DNA of 64,000 bases from Desarmillaria ectypa (GCA_030407005.1 JAUDYN010000003.1:1798001-1862000), one strand, 5' to 3'; counted from the stretch's first letter, positions 21,746-34,556 are shown. Notes: generated from the letters alone by a model not told the origin. Program-made: numbers and translations.

Positions 21746-24545
21746 ATGACAGGCAAGAAATATGAAGTAGGTTAGTGCTCACCTGTATCTTATATTCGGC
21801 AATTCACAGTGTGTGGCATAACAGAGGTGGTGAAGGAGGCCCGAAAAACCAAGTCGAACAAATGGGTTTGCAGCTCTCCCACTTTTGTTATATTTCGTAT
21901 GACTTCTGATTTTCAAAGTGCAGGAATATTTTACAAAGGTGCGCGTAATCAGTCTCAGTACCCGACGAGATTGAATAAATGAGTAGTGGTATGGCTACGG
22001 GGATGAAGAAAATACGTTAGTGGCTTGGCTGCTATTTATAATCAGATTTTTCACCGTGCTTTCTTTAGCTGGCAAACGGAGTACTCTCTGCAAAGTTGTT
22101 GTTCGAGACTACTAGAAAGCTTCTGGAATCACGTCGGTGATGATAACTATGACTTGGCGTACACAGGACAGATCATCAAGGCAGATCCCAAGTGGATAGG
22201 TAAGCTCAATGACTATCGTTCGATATTGAGCTGTATCACTACTGTAGCGAAAGAACAAAAATATTTTCGTGACACCTATCAAAAATTGACCATCAGGATA
22301 CCGGCCCGTCCGCTTGCTCTGTGTGAGGTGGGCCGTCGAATTTTGTTATTAAAATCATGTTCCTGATGAGATTAATCTCGCAGGAGCAAGAACAAGTCCA
22401 GTTACCCATGGATCCAACCTCCAATCCACGCGACGTCATACAGACTCCTTCCACAAAACGGACTGAGGATATGCAAGGCAACCTACCAGAAACGCCGGGG
22501 CTATCAAGAGGTTCTGCTGCCTGGCCTACTGAGGCTTTACCTATTTTCAGTCCCGACGATGAAAGCGAACAACACTCCAAATCTAGATATGCTGGGCTAA
22601 AGTTCTATAAATCTAATGGTGCAGACTCTGTTTTTCTGGGCGGGCATGCGTCACTTTCACAGGATGTCGGCGACACATTGCCTGCAACTACCGCGGATGA
22701 TACACATAGTGTTGACGACTTCCATGCTATCACTGACGATGGGATTGAGGATGAATTTCTGTAGGTCAAAAGACGTTTCCCGAGGAAAAAAACTGACCAC
22801 TCTGAACAAAGTGCCGAAGCTTTCAGGTTTGATGAAGCTGCCTCAGAGTCAGAGGGGTAAGTGCCTCACTATTGATATATCTATCCATGCTCAAACAGTA
22901 GCCAGTCCTCTCATCGATGACATTTGGGATGGCGATCTATTTGTCAAAGTTGGTGGACGAGAATTATTCTGCCAAAGTATCATTGTTTCACCCAATGTGT
23001 CTACCGACAACAACGAATGTATGCGTACCGCTCTTCGATCTCTATCCGACATTCATGGGGCATCCGACCATGGCGGCGAGAAGCGTCACATTTCCTTTGA
23101 TGGCTTTTATCTGGCGTCAGATCTGAAGTCGATTTCGACATGGAGGACTGTAGTATCAATCAATCCCTCGACTATATCTGCTCAAGATTGCTTGCAAAAG
23201 CTTCAAAGTTGCATGACGAAATATTCCTTGGTAGGAGTAGCTCTTGTCTATCGGTAAACAACTCTGATGAAAAGTACAGGTATCACTCCTACAAGTTCTG
23301 GTTCCCAGCGTCGAGACCCAATATTTCATGTTCTTTCCGCCGTCATTGAAGGAGCTTTGCAGGAAATTCCGCATCACCCCCATTTCCAGTAACGATTCGA
23401 CACTGGTGGTAGTTTTGCTTTCGGCAGCGACACTGGAGTTTGGAAGCCTGCAGCGGTTTGATTGTCTCGTAGGCGAGACACTGTTGTCCAGTTCCGATTG
23501 GAACACATTCTACTCTCGTGACGCCGTTTCCTCCTTACAATTTCCTGAATGGTTGTTTGCGTTGTTTATGGATTGTCGCCCTTACGCCATATGGTCCGAA
23601 GGTAGAAGTGAGCAATCGCTACAAACATCACTGCTGCGATCAATCACTCGCAAATACTCATTGGCCGCAGAAGTGAATTGGTGTAGTGATGCTCTTCACC
23701 AAGCCGGAATCATCTTTGTCCATATCGGATCTCTACGCCGTTCGCGTAAGCCCTTTGTTGTAGCTCGTGCCAGTAAAGCTATGATCGTGCAATACGGATC
23801 TGACAAGACTGTTCATCGCAACAATTGGGGCATGAAAAGATTGTACAACTCGGGTGGTCTTGTCACGTTTACAGCAAGCGCCCTGCTTGATCACCCGCTA
23901 TATGTATTCAACCTTCTGGAGTGTGTAGAACGTCGTTTAGAGTGGGCGGCATATATTATACCAGTGGTATTGGAGAGAGCAATCAAGACACACTACAAGG
24001 ATATAAAGCAGGCCCTTGTGGCATATGACAGGTAATTGATCTGTACTGACATTCCTGTACACTAACCATATCGACGTAGGGGTGAATTTGTGTTTGAGCA
24101 TATTCTCGAGGCCATACAAGAGGGTACATTGATGTTCGCGTCAGTATCATCACCACCAGATGATCACCTTCCGGTGGATTTGAGAGATTGGAACTTTCTT
24201 TCTCTAGGACTATGCACTGCCCGAGAAATCCTCGAATACTGTGTGATGGACGAGAGAGAATATGTCGACGTCGAAAAGACACTTTTTTTAGAAAATTATA
24301 TTGTTCCTGATCTTGAAGGCATGGCGACTCAGCCAGGCATCGCAGACAAGTATCAGCGCTACATTGTCCTGACATCGCAAAGCGAAAAATACGAAACTTC
24401 CATGGTGAGAGGTCTACCGGCCCCGGTCCTATTTTCCATTAATCTTGTCCAGGTCGAATGTGCCCCGATAACGAAATTCGTCTTCAAAGATGTTCCCTCT
24501 ACAGTTATCAAGCGGCCGTTAGCCCAAGCCATCACTAGTTTGTAA
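21746..24545 (+). CDS. Chromodomain protein with a large uncharacterised C-terminal region
   Basis: Eleven exons (21746-21770, 21810-21865, 21925-21939, 21987-22015, 22069-22199, 22248-22327, 22384-22760, 22812-22856, 22906-23230, 23280-24031, 24080-24545) give 766 residues. Residues 5-55 form a chromodomain: KKYEV, then NKWEYFTKWYGYGDEENTW. Tyr6, Trp33 and Tyr36 fall at the three positions of the methyl-lysine aromatic cage. An acidic/Ser-rich linker follows (about 115-255). The C-terminal 500 residues are well folded in composition but match no domain I know; they include VTFTASALLDHPLYVF. A role in heterochromatin or histone-mark reading is inferred. A 48-nt stretch at 24405-24452 has intron signals but keeps the frame. 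Confidence 0.78.
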
Positions 24546-24661
24546 CATGCCCAGGTGCTTTCTCTGAACTCGTAGAAGTTCTGTATGGTTTGATGACCGC
24601 AATTTCCGAATGGAGCTCAAGTGTAATGTTGAATTCGTAGATATAGTACACAACATAGGAA

Positions 24662-25485
24662 TCAATCCATTCTCCCTTTGAGTGTACGCGAAACTACCTT
24701 ATCCTTGGTACTGCACTCTGCTGTCAGAAGCTGGAAAGCACGCACATAAAGCAACTCACATGACATGGACTATGCAGCCCCAGCCTGAGTATGCATCACG
24801 ATCCACTGCATTCAAAATCGTCTGGGATATCGTCTCGAACAAATCTTCAGGCTCCAAATCAGGCTCCCATAGACCTTCTGCAACACCGTACAACTTGGAA
24901 CTGGCGGTTCCGGCGACAACAAAGTCTTTGGCAAAGTTTAGACATCCAATGAGGTCGGTAGCCGCGATGAAAGGCTTCAATCCGCCTGAGGGTGTCTTGG
25001 AAAGACCAGCCATAACAGGTTCGATGAAGTATGGGCCAAATCGATGTTCATATAGAGTAGACGACACAAGATGGGCGAACGTCTCTGGCTCGATTTCGCG
25101 TTCTTCCTTGATGGTGTACATGTTGACCCTGTACCTGAATCTCTCTCGTCTAACCAGCCACAGCATGAGAGATACAAGTATCGACCAATAATCCTGATAC
25201 GCACAGTGTGGTTACATCAGTCGCCAGACCGGGAAGCCCAACATATATGCGATCCGTTACTGGGAATATCTTTACAAGGTAGGAGTCAGGATAGAAAGAA
25301 GGCACATAAACAGCTACCTTTTGAAAATTGGAAGAGATACCCAAGGCTTGACTCCCAAGGCGCAGGTCAGATGCAATAGCAACACAGTCCTTCCCGACCA
25401 TAGCTATGACGGAGCCACCATTATATTGCATTATCGACTAGGAAAAGTGAGAAGCCGCCAAGAATACGCTGAGTAGACGTACCAT
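24662..25485 (-). CDS. PUP3: 20S proteasome subunit beta-3
   Basis: Non-catalytic beta subunit of the 20S core. Exons 25483-25485 (only the ATG), 25318-25437, 25205-25269, 24760-25149 and 24662-24710 give 208 residues. The start [19 protein letters not shown] and [10 protein letters not shown] are the beta-3 hallmark, and the normal N-terminus MSI is obtained only by using the 3-nt first exon. Other blocks: [37 protein letters not shown] and the C-terminus [13 protein letters not shown] (SRTLKGRMD). As in the family, the N-terminal catalytic Thr is absent. It converges with the chromodomain gene and is divergent from the G-patch gene. Confidence 0.93.
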
Positions 25486-25777
25486 GATGGCAAAGAGAAA
25501 CGGGTGAGATGAAGAAAGATGGTAAATGTGTACGCGTACAGTGCTCAGTGACGCGTCCTTCTTTGGTGCCGTGACTGTCACGATGTAACACTTAGCACGA
25601 CGACAATCTACCACTGACCAACATCCTGCCAAGTTACCAAGTGAATACTCAATGACTAGCTCGGGGAGTTTGAAGGTACTCATATTGCATACAGAGTCAT
25701 GCAGCCCGTACTGCCCTTGATCTCTTCCTTTACTTCACCAGCGTCCGCTCCCTGAAGACGACGACGACAGTGATGAT

Positions 25778-26978
25778 ATGTCCATCGTTTCGCGTACACC
25801 ATCTCCATATCCAAATTCTATGGACATCGATGAAGACATCAACAAGTACGACGAACATGTCCAAGGGGCACCGCGAGAAGTCATCACTGTAGAGACCAAG
25901 ATCAAGCCAACGAACAAGGGCTTCGCTATGCTCTCAAAGCTAGGATGGTCTGAAGGGCAACCGCTTGGTATATCTGGCGATGGTATGGGAAGCTCTTTTT
26001 TCAAAAATTTCCACTTAAGTACTAATTGTACGCTAGGTCGAGTGGATCCTGTCCCTTTTCAAATGAAGGCCGATTTTACGGGGGTAGGAAAGATCAATCA
26101 AGACGTCCGCATGATAGAAACTACTGTTTCTCAACGCCGAGAACTGGACTCCGAGCGTCAGCACAAGGAAACTGAAGATCAACGCCGTGCTCGACAAGTT
26201 TGTATCTTGGTTTTATAACTGCACGACAGACAATATGTATGCTGTTTGACAGGACGATGCTGCACGCCGTTCAGCTCTCGCAAACGAGCTCTTTGATACC
26301 CTCAAGCCCTTCTATTGCAGCCTCTGCGATAAGCAGTTCAAAAATGTTACGCAGTACGATGAGCACACGAACTCTTACGCTCATCATCACAAGGCACGGT
26401 TCAGGGATATGCAGGCGAATGTTCGTATCAAACCGCAGGATGAGGTTGATAAGCGGAAGGAGAAGGAGCGAAAGAGGGAGGAAAGGGAACTGAGAAAGAT
26501 CGCTGCGGCGAACGGCGTGAAGATGACTAAATCTTTGAACCCTGTGACAGCGACTAGTACGGATTCTGGGGATTCTACTTCCCAGCCCTCGATACCGCAT
26601 GTCACTTCTGGCAATGCACAATTAGGCTTCAAAAAGTCTGGATGGGCTGCCATCGGGTCGTCCCCGTTACCTCCACTGCCGCCCACCGAGCCACACAATT
26701 TAGTTACTATGACGAATGGAGACCCGGCATCATTAGAAGAGCAGGGGACACCTTCGAAGGGAGGTTGGCGTCTCATCCCTCCGGCATCTGCACCTGTTTC
26801 TCTATCGACGGCAAACCTACCTTACGACCATTCACAACCTCCACTTGCGACAAATTCAGACTTACCTCCCCCCCCAGCGCCCCCATCAGCTTCGAATACC
26901 CCAGCGAAACCATCGAAGGCGCAGGCGAGTCGTACCGGATGGCAGCAGTTCCAGAAATCCAATCAAAGGCGAAAATAG
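25778..26978 (+). CDS. G-patch and C2H2 zinc-finger protein (GPATCH8-like)
   Basis: Exons 25778-25982, 26037-26197 and 26253-26978 give 363 residues from the ATG at 25778. The G-patch is at about 45-75 (NKGFAMLSKLGWSEGQPLG). A heptad-like charged region follows (RRELDSERQHKETEDQRRARQ). Then a U1-type C2H2 finger, FYCSLCDKQFKNVTQYDEHTNS and YAHHHKARFRDM, and a Lys/Glu-rich helix. The C-terminal third is Pro/Ser-rich and disordered. The G-patch usually activates DEAH helicases in splicing; that role is inferred. An acidic stretch in frame just upstream (LPEDDDDSDD) suggests the true start could be in an earlier exon. Confidence 0.8.
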
Positions 26979-27319
26979 ACATGTCATTTTTTTCTACTTA
27001 CCTCTGAAAGTGTACAATAGTAATATATCAGGAAATTGAATTTTCTATCGGGAAGAAAAGAGATTGTACTACATAGCTACAAAGTGTACTCTTAATTTTT
27101 GATCTGTCGCATACGTTTAAAAGTAATCATTACTACCAAGAGGTCATATCCTCTCGCACGAAGGTCATTCGCACGGGGTGAGAAAGAGCAAGAATAATAA
27201 TGACTATGGGGTAAGAGAAACGAACGTGAGCAATTGTCGTCAAAACAGAATCGCCGAAACTTGACATGAGAAAAAGCTGAAGTCCGTCGTACGAAATAAA
27301 TCTCGCCGAACCAGAATGA
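26979..27319. other. Intergenic between convergent genes
   Basis: This is the 3' flank of both the G-patch gene and BDF1. AT-rich stretches (27000-27130) probably carry both poly(A) regions. No gene seen. Confidence 0.5.
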
Positions 27320-29972
27320 TCACTCTGAATCGCTTCCGGAGCTGTCTGACGCCGAGCTAGAGTCCGACTCGCTGTCCATGGCTTTTGGCGCTGGTGCGGC
27401 GGCGCCACTGGCACCTTCGAACAAAGCCATACGCTGCTCCAGCTGTCGAATCTTTTCGGCCTCCACGTCTTCATCCATACTCTTTCTGTTTAAACCGCCC
27501 GTCCCAGTGCCCTTGCCGTGTCGGTTTCGTTTAACCGGAGGCGCACGTAATGGGCGAATGACGAAGTTATACAATTTGGTCAAAACCGGAGGTGGAAGTA
27601 AATCGATTTCAAGCTCGATCTCCTCAGTACTCTGTCCCGAAGACTTAGTAAACTATTCCGAAGCACAAAAAGGCCATCACTCACATCTCGAATTTCAGGG
27701 ACACCTTCATGAATAATCTTGATTACCCGCTCCAGTTTCGCTCCATCCAAGCCCTGGATGGCTTCGCTCAGATCCTTCTTCTGATCAAAGGTGAGGAAAT
27801 CATTCTCAGCGATGCCTGCTTTCTTTCCGGATTTCTTGCCATTCTTCTGGGGAGGGAGGGGCTTGGGCTTGTTGGGTTTGGATGTTGATGGGTGAGGAGG
27901 TTTCTCTTTCTTCGGTTTCTTCTTATCCTTATTTGCCTTGAGGTTCTTGAGCGCCGTCAGATTATCATTCATGGTTCTCATCTGGTCCTCGAGTGCGGCA
28001 ATGGCGCCTAGATCTGCGTCAGACATCACAGATGATTGAAAGAGAGAGAAACATACGAGAATGCTCGTCATCGCTTTCATCTTCCTCGTCCTCCTCCTCA
28101 TCACTTATTTCGTGAAGGGGAGGCAATGCTTTCCATTTCGAGTCGAAAAGCCGCTGTAGCTCAATACCAGCTGTGTTCACTGGCGTTCCTTGGGGATTGA
28201 ACGCGAAACAGTTGCGAATCATGAGCTTAAAGTCGTCGCAAAACTTTTGGGCGCTTGGATAGTCGCTATTTTCCAACTTTTTGCGCATCGTAGACATATC
28301 CATGGGCTTTTTGACAATCTTTGGATACGTCGGAAGGTCAAGGTTAACCCAGTCTTGATCAATGAATGAGAGACTGCAAAGGGTAACAACTGAAAGTCCG
28401 ACTCACCAACAGGTTCATAGAACGGACTAGCAATGTCCCAATGCTGTTTTCGACTCAAATCCTGAAGAATTTTGCTGCAGAACTTCAGTTGCTCAGCAGT
28501 CCCGTCATCTTTTACGCGTCGTGTTTTACGATGCTTTTTGGGAACATCTGCGTATGGCAGATCCTTTGGTGGCGGGGGGTGTATCTCCCTCTTTGGACGA
28601 CCGACAGCTTCATCATTGCGCCGTATGACAGGAACAGACGTCGATGCTCGACGAACAGGTTGGGCTTTCTTAACTGGCACGGGAGGAGGTGGTGGTGGCG
28701 GTGGTGTTGCCACCTTCTTGACCACAGGAGGTTTGGACTTAAAGGGCAAGTCAGCGTCGTTATAGGTAGGATACAAAGATAAGTAAAGACCTCAATTGCC
28801 ATTGGCATGTTCTTGACCTGCCTCTCAAAGACCTCCTCTACCCGCCTGCCCATAGCAGAAATGGTATGGTCTGGTCCATTAAACTTGTAACAATTCTCGA
28901 AGACGAGACGAACATCAGCCACGAATTCATCTGGGGTTGAGTATCGTGGGTTTGAAGAGTTGAGATCGGGCTTCTGAGGGTTAGAAGCGGCTACTTTGCG
29001 CTCAACGGTTCCCAAGTCCATGGGTGTCTTGATGATGGTGGGATAGTGGGGGACATTGAGAGCAACGGGGTCAACGGGGCGCAAAAAAGGGGTAGCGTCT
29101 TTAAGCTTCTTCAAAGATTTGACGGAATTGTTGCAAAACCGATACTGCGATAGCGTGAGAGAAGTTGTTGGGAACGGCGTCGAAGCCACGGGAGTAGAGC
29201 TGTGAGAAGCCACGGCGGTGGTTGACGCTGGAGGTGGGGTTGCGGACTTTTCAGAGAGATGGGGCAAAGGGATTAGCACGCCGGAAGCGGCGCACAGGGT
29301 GAAAGAAAGGGCTCACATGTGCCAGAGAAGCTTTGTCTGCATCTGAGTGAACCCTAGCCCTCTTTGCTGGTGGAGGTCTGTCATCATCGTCTTCATCGAA
29401 ATGATCTCTTGGTGTTGTGAAAGATGTCGAGGCGCCATTTGACGCGACCTTAGTCGCTGAGGAGGTCTCGGGAAGGTCAGGACTCGTATTGGGCGTCGGC
29501 GCGTCGACATCCTCCATCTTGACGTCGTCGCCATTGAGATGGTCTGAATTGCCATTGATCCCGTTAACGTGGGGCTCCTCAGCCATCAACGCATCAGTTA
29601 GCAAGTCGCCGGACGATGGTGGTGGTGTTCCGTGAGGTGGATCGATGGGAATGGATGCTGACAGCGATGAGACAAAGACGGCGGCGGCGGCGACGAGGAC
29701 GACATACCTGGATCTAGTGGTGTCCCTGCTTGTGGAATAACTGACACGTCTTCCATCTTGTCTTCATCACTTTCTTCTTTGAGGGGCTGAGAATTATGTC
29801 GCGCGTCTTTCTCCTGTTCGGGAAGGTCGATGTCAACGTCGGGATCAACGTTGGGTGTGACGACGGACGACGGTGGAGACGGAGCGGCAAGTTTTTCATC
29901 AACGCCATTAGCGGGGGTGGAAGGGTCATGGTCGTCGTGAGCATCGGGAACGGGGTCTTGCGCGAGACTCAT
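27320..29972 (-). CDS. BDF1: BET-family double bromodomain protein
   Basis: Binds acetylated H4 tails and cooperates with TFIID and SWR1 in fungi. Seven exons (29708-29972, 29317-29657, 28791-29246, 28407-28737, 28057-28353, 27685-28013, 27320-27631) give 776 residues. Bromodomain 1 spans roughly 220-330 with HYPTIIKTPMDLGTVERKV and the acetyl-lysine Asn in NCYKFNGPDH. A proline-rich linker follows. Bromodomain 2 has YPKIVKKPMDMSTMRKKL and RNCFAFNPQGT. A lysine-rich stretch leads into the extraterminal (NET) domain, FLTFDQKKDLSEAIQGLDG and EIELEIDLLPPPVLTKLYNF, then a Ser/Asp-rich tail. All parts of a BET protein are present. Confidence 0.93.
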
Positions 29973-30156
29973 AGTGTGACAAGTCACGGTAAGATGGGTG
30001 AAATGCGAAAGTAAGAATCGAGTGAAGAGCCGGATCTCCCTTTATATACTTATTCTCGATAAGGTTCGATCCCGCGCAGGGACCACCACTGTCTCTGTCG
30101 TCTCTTCCGCTGCCTGCCTCCCTCCCTGTTCACCCTCATTCTCTGTCCTACTCTAT

Positions 30157-32535
30157 CTACTTGTCCTGCTCTTCGTTTTCTTTTTCTTCAACCGCTGCAA
30201 ACACGGGTTTCGGCTGGTTCACTTGCCATGCTATTCGGGGGGTTGCCGCCACGTAAGCACAAAATATCGACAAATAAGGAGCACGTGCCCCGATAACGAC
30301 TGACCTGCTGTCCATTGGGGATCCTCTGTTGCCTTCGTCGCATATTTGAGCAGCGCTTCCCGAGGCTGCAGATAATGTAGGTCAGTTACAGCTCACCGCA
30401 AATCAAGTGGGAAGCCCAGAAAGAAAAAAAGAAAAAAGAAAAGGGGAAGTTCGGCAGCTCTATCCCCATCAAACTGAGTTTGAAAAAAGTTTCGGCACTC
30501 ACGTCTTCGTCTCGCGTAGTGTCCCGCACAAGATTCTGAACAACATGCTGTGTTGCACTCGCTCCAACTCTTCCGCCCCGTCCCGGGCCCGTCACAGGCA
30601 ATTCAGGCCTCCTGCTCTTGCGAGGATCCATCCTGTCCCTGTCTCGCTTTCTCTTCAAAGTCTTGACAATGCCATCGCCCTCCCGGAACATCGGTAATGC
30701 GTGTGGTGTCATAATCGACGGCGCTGCCAATGCGTCTGACATATCCTCAATTGTCACTTTTCTCGGTGGTCCCTTATTCATCAACAATTTCGCTCCGTTC
30801 GTCGACGTTAACGGCGAATACAACACACATATTTGCCCGCTTGATAATCCGGTCACAATCTATCACCATCAGCGATGCTCTTTCTAGAATCTTTCAAATG
30901 CCTCACCTGATTTATCTTTGAGTGCCAAAATACCTTTACCGGCGTCGAATCCACCTCCAGCGTCTTCACCGCTTCCAAAGTATTCTTATCCAAGAACATG
31001 AGCTTCCCGTTGCCTCCTTTAGATGTCGCAGCAGCCCCTGTTACCACATATTTACCATCTGGACTAAAGATTGCATTAGTGGCCGGGTACAAAGTTGCTA
31101 GGCCTGAATGTGTCGCTAGTGGCTTCTTGAATGAACGCAAATCCCATACTATGTTCAACCGTCAGAGAAGTCCTCGTTCAAAACCAATGAGACGTACACT
31201 TCACGGTATCATCCCCTCCTCGTGTAAGCACCGTACGGCCATCAACACCAAAGACAACCGACCCGGTTTCAGTTCCCTTGGTATGGGCTCCTTCGATCGA
31301 TAGGTTTGGTCTCACGAAGTTCGAGTTAGTTTGCCACATATGCAATGCTCCATCCAGGCAAGCTACATTGTGTTTGAGCTCAAAGAAAACACAAGTCTGG
31401 ACTACAGAGCGTACCTCCCCCAATCGTGCGCCCATCTGTCGAGTAGGCACACGCTGTTACTTTGGTTCGAGCCCCCCGATCTTTGGATTTGACGACAATA
31501 ACAGTCTTTTGCTTGCGTTTATTTTCTACATCCCATATCCTGGGCAGCTAGATAAGAAACACACTAATGTAGATAACAGAGCGGCTTACCGGATGGTGGA
31601 ATCTGCAGAGCCCGTAATAAAAATATTCGAGTCCTTTGGATGCCAGGCACAGGAGGACAACTCCCCAACATGACCCCTAGAAGACGTTGGTTACCATTCT
31701 CCTCGCATCACTCTACGCAGCTCACGATGTGTGCTTCATATCACGGATATAAGGGTCACCCTTGATAAAAGTAGCCCTATCAGTCAGGTGAGGCTATCCA
31801 GTTCCCAAGAAAACCAGCAAAACAAACTCTTCTTCCCCATCCCTGTCATACAGCCTAGCTTGAGTAGTTCCCGTTATAACGAGAAACTTTTGGCCATCGT
31901 TCGAATACTTGAGATCATGGATCTATCGCACGAGGTACTGTCAAGAAAGATAGGCCGAGGCATTAACAAACGACTTACGTGATAGCTTCCAGCAGGCTCC
32001 CAGGTCTTGAAAGGTTTGCATCTCATGTCCATTCCACCAAAGTCCCACAACTTACAATCGTAATCATGAGAGCCAGACAATATCCTTGCACCCGAAGGGT
32101 CTAACGCAAGTGCAGAGACGACTTTGGTGTGGTCCTTCAGGACGATTTCGTGAGTAATGGGAAAAAGAGGCAGCTCGCTGTCATCAGCGTCATCATCGTA
32201 TTCTGAGGGATCGTATTCTGGTTCGTGAGGGGGAGGTGGCGGACCGGGTTCGTCGTCGTCGTTCTCGTCGCCCTCATCATCCTCACCAGATTTTTCAGAC
32301 TTTGAAAGTCCTGAGGCAGTGGTAGAGGGTCCAGCAACGTTTTCTTGGACAGTTTCAGCCGGTTTACTCTTGGGAGCCTATGAAGGAAGGAACTCGACGG
32401 TCGTTGCAATGGAACAAAAACATGACGTACCTCAGCCCGTTTGTTTTTGTCGAACCGCGTAGGGTCTAGCTGCCTCTTGGGGGCCGCTTTTCCGAAGCCA
32501 GAGATACCCATAGCAGCGAATACATCGTCTGACAT
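30157..32535 (-). CDS. WD40-repeat protein, WDR70 homologue
   Basis: Eleven exons (32431-32535, 31979-32377, 31828-31922, about 31726-31776, 31590-31676, 31415-31539, 31198-31362, 30907-31148, 30503-30859, 30305-30365, 30157-30230) give 586 residues. The N-terminus MSDDVFAAMGISGFGK is typical of WDR70. An acidic linker leads to the first WD repeat (HTKVVSALALDPSGARILSGSHDY), then GSYHIHDLKYSND, GHVGELSSCAWHPKDSN and GGDDTVKLWDLRSFKKPL. The C-terminal arginine-rich region ends PREALLKYATKATEDPQW. Homologues act in H2B ubiquitination and DNA repair with the CUL4 ligase; that is family knowledge. The stop lies 185 bp upstream of the BDF1 start on the same strand. Confidence 0.88.
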
Positions 32536-32706
32536 TATGGCGACGCCAGCAGAGCTCAAGGTGCTTGAAGAGAGTGCAGCGGGGTAGTTCAGTTTGCTTA
32601 GCTAATGCTCCCTAAACGACCTTAGCGCGCGTTAATATTATTTATTAATAATTGCAAATCTAAGGCGTAGCCACTCCCTCAAAGCCTGACCAGCCTCTTT
32701 GCCTCG

Positions 32707-33289
32707 ATGCTCAAACGTCAAAGAGCCCCATCGCCACGAGCTTCTGCGTCGGGCGATGTCCCTCTAGTAGCTGACGACTCCCCTCGCCAAAAGCGCAGGC
32801 GAATTTTGCCACCCGCCCTTGATGGAAACCTTCGTGGCAGGATCTGGGATAATGGCGAGGACGATGGGGAGGAGGACTACGAAAGCACAGATGCAGATGG
32901 AGAAGGGAAGGATCGGGGTGAGGGCTCTTTGGAATACAAGGCTGAAAACAGCATGTTATATGAACTGCACGCTTTGAACCGCCATCGACAAGCATTTGCA
33001 ACTGCAAGTCATCAGCATTGGCCGTACGGGCTCCCTGACACGCCTCCAAAAAAAGGCGGCTCTATAGCACCCACCCCTCATCTTCACCACAACGAGGCAA
33101 AGACCTATGCTCAGGAATCAAGTGGCTCAGGAAATCTATCGGCAGACGAGCTGCAGAAGGTCACACAGCGCTACGAAGAAACCAACAAGTTGAGCTGCTG
33201 CTTTTCCTTTGTTTACTATGCGACTCATCTATCGCAGGCGTCTGGGCATACTGTTTCTGTCACGGCGAAAAGAATTGGAAGACAAGTAG
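32707..33289 (+). CDS. Unknown protein, probably nuclear
   Basis: Two exons (32707-33188 and 33238-33289) give 177 residues with clean splice sites. It begins MLKRQRAPSPRASASGD, has a basic KRRR cluster that could be a nuclear localisation signal, an acidic stretch (EDDGEEDYESTDADGEG) and a helical centre (YELHALNRHRQAFAT). The final segment is ELQKVTQRYEETNK followed by RLGILFLSRRKELEDK. No family is recognised. It is divergent from the WDR70 homologue (171 bp between starts), so they may share a promoter. Confidence 0.65.
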
Positions 33290-33474
33290 TGAAGGTATGT
33301 ATTCAAGGACAATCCGGAGACATTCTTGATTCATGGCAGAAAAGAAAATCAATCGTGCTCTTTTCTCTATCCGCATCGCATCAGCATTCTCACCATTGTA
33401 CAATATCACCCTAGCACTCGTCATGTCTGTTCATGCAATACGATTTCACCAAGGATAACATCACACTGAGATGC

Positions 33475-34211
33475 TCATAAAGCAATGCCAGGCTTCTTAC
33501 CAAGAATGACCTCCAACTCCTCGTTTAACAAGTCATTCAGTGTCTTTTCGTCACGCCAGTACCACCAGCTGTTGTCGAATTCACTGTAGTCGTAGCGCTT
33601 TGGCCCGCTAATAAGAAGAATTGAACGAAACCATCCAGATAACTGTAAATGATAGCACCGTACCTTTGGGGCGAAGAAAGCCAAATCTGCTTGTTCGGAG
33701 GTTGTTTATTGATGACGTATGTTCCATGTTCACCCAGCTTTAATGTGAGCACGCCGCTCTACACCAGACAGATGTTAAGACCCAAGCAGACGGGGTAATA
33801 TTTTTAATATACGTACAGAGTACTCGACCTCATAGTCAGGGTTGCTTTGAGCTTCGCTGTCTAACAGATTTTCGAGTTGGTCAAGCAAGGCTTCCATCAC
33901 ATGGTCGGAAACTTCATGATAACGTTCCGTTGTGAGGTCTCTGTATGAGCGGGGGTGAGAGTCGTATTCAGAGAACTCATGGGGGAAGCTAACCCGCGAT
34001 GTATCCACTGAGGTGGGGGAGTTTTTGAATTATCGTGGTACAGCGGTGGAGGCTGTGTGCTGAACGGACGAAATTTCAAGGAAGGGATCTCCTGGAGCAT
34101 CGGTAGTCGCACAATATGCGGTAAGCATAAGGAAATTGATGGACGTGTTTCATACAGAACACATTGCCGCGTCAACGAACTGAGTGAACGGGAGGTGAGT
34201 CGAAAAGACAT
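33475..34211 (-). CDS. YFH1: Frataxin, mitochondrial
   Basis: Allosteric activator and iron-related factor of the Nfs1-Isu1 Fe-S cluster assembly complex in the matrix. Exons 33994-34211, 33817-33940, 33664-33758 and 33475-33607 give 189 residues. The first 60 residues are Arg/Ser/Thr-rich ([17 protein letters not shown]), a presequence. The frataxin fold starts at [21 protein letters not shown], which with [15 protein letters not shown] forms the acidic ridge. [28 protein letters not shown] and the Trp-rich [15 protein letters not shown] complete the beta sheet. The length and all motifs are normal. Confidence 0.94.
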
Positions 34212-34556
34212 TGCTATTATTACGTGGGAATTATCCGGCCTAATCTGACAACCGGTAAATCGTCCTTATTCATGTCTTCCCAACTGGAATATTCACAAAT
34301 ATCTCTTTTTAGACACATATATTGATAAAGACTATGATACAGGCAGCAACGGAATAACATAAAATAGAGACTACTTTGTTGCAAAAACGACAAGAATATT
34401 TACCTCGGCACGAAAAAGTAATTCGCCGGTAGCAAAATGTCCAGATTCTATGGAGCGACCAAACTCATTTCATAAGATAGTTAAGGCAAAATCCGACACG
34501 GAAAGGACCTTGGAACGATTGTCCGTTGTCGCAAAGTGAATATCTATGTCCCAAGA

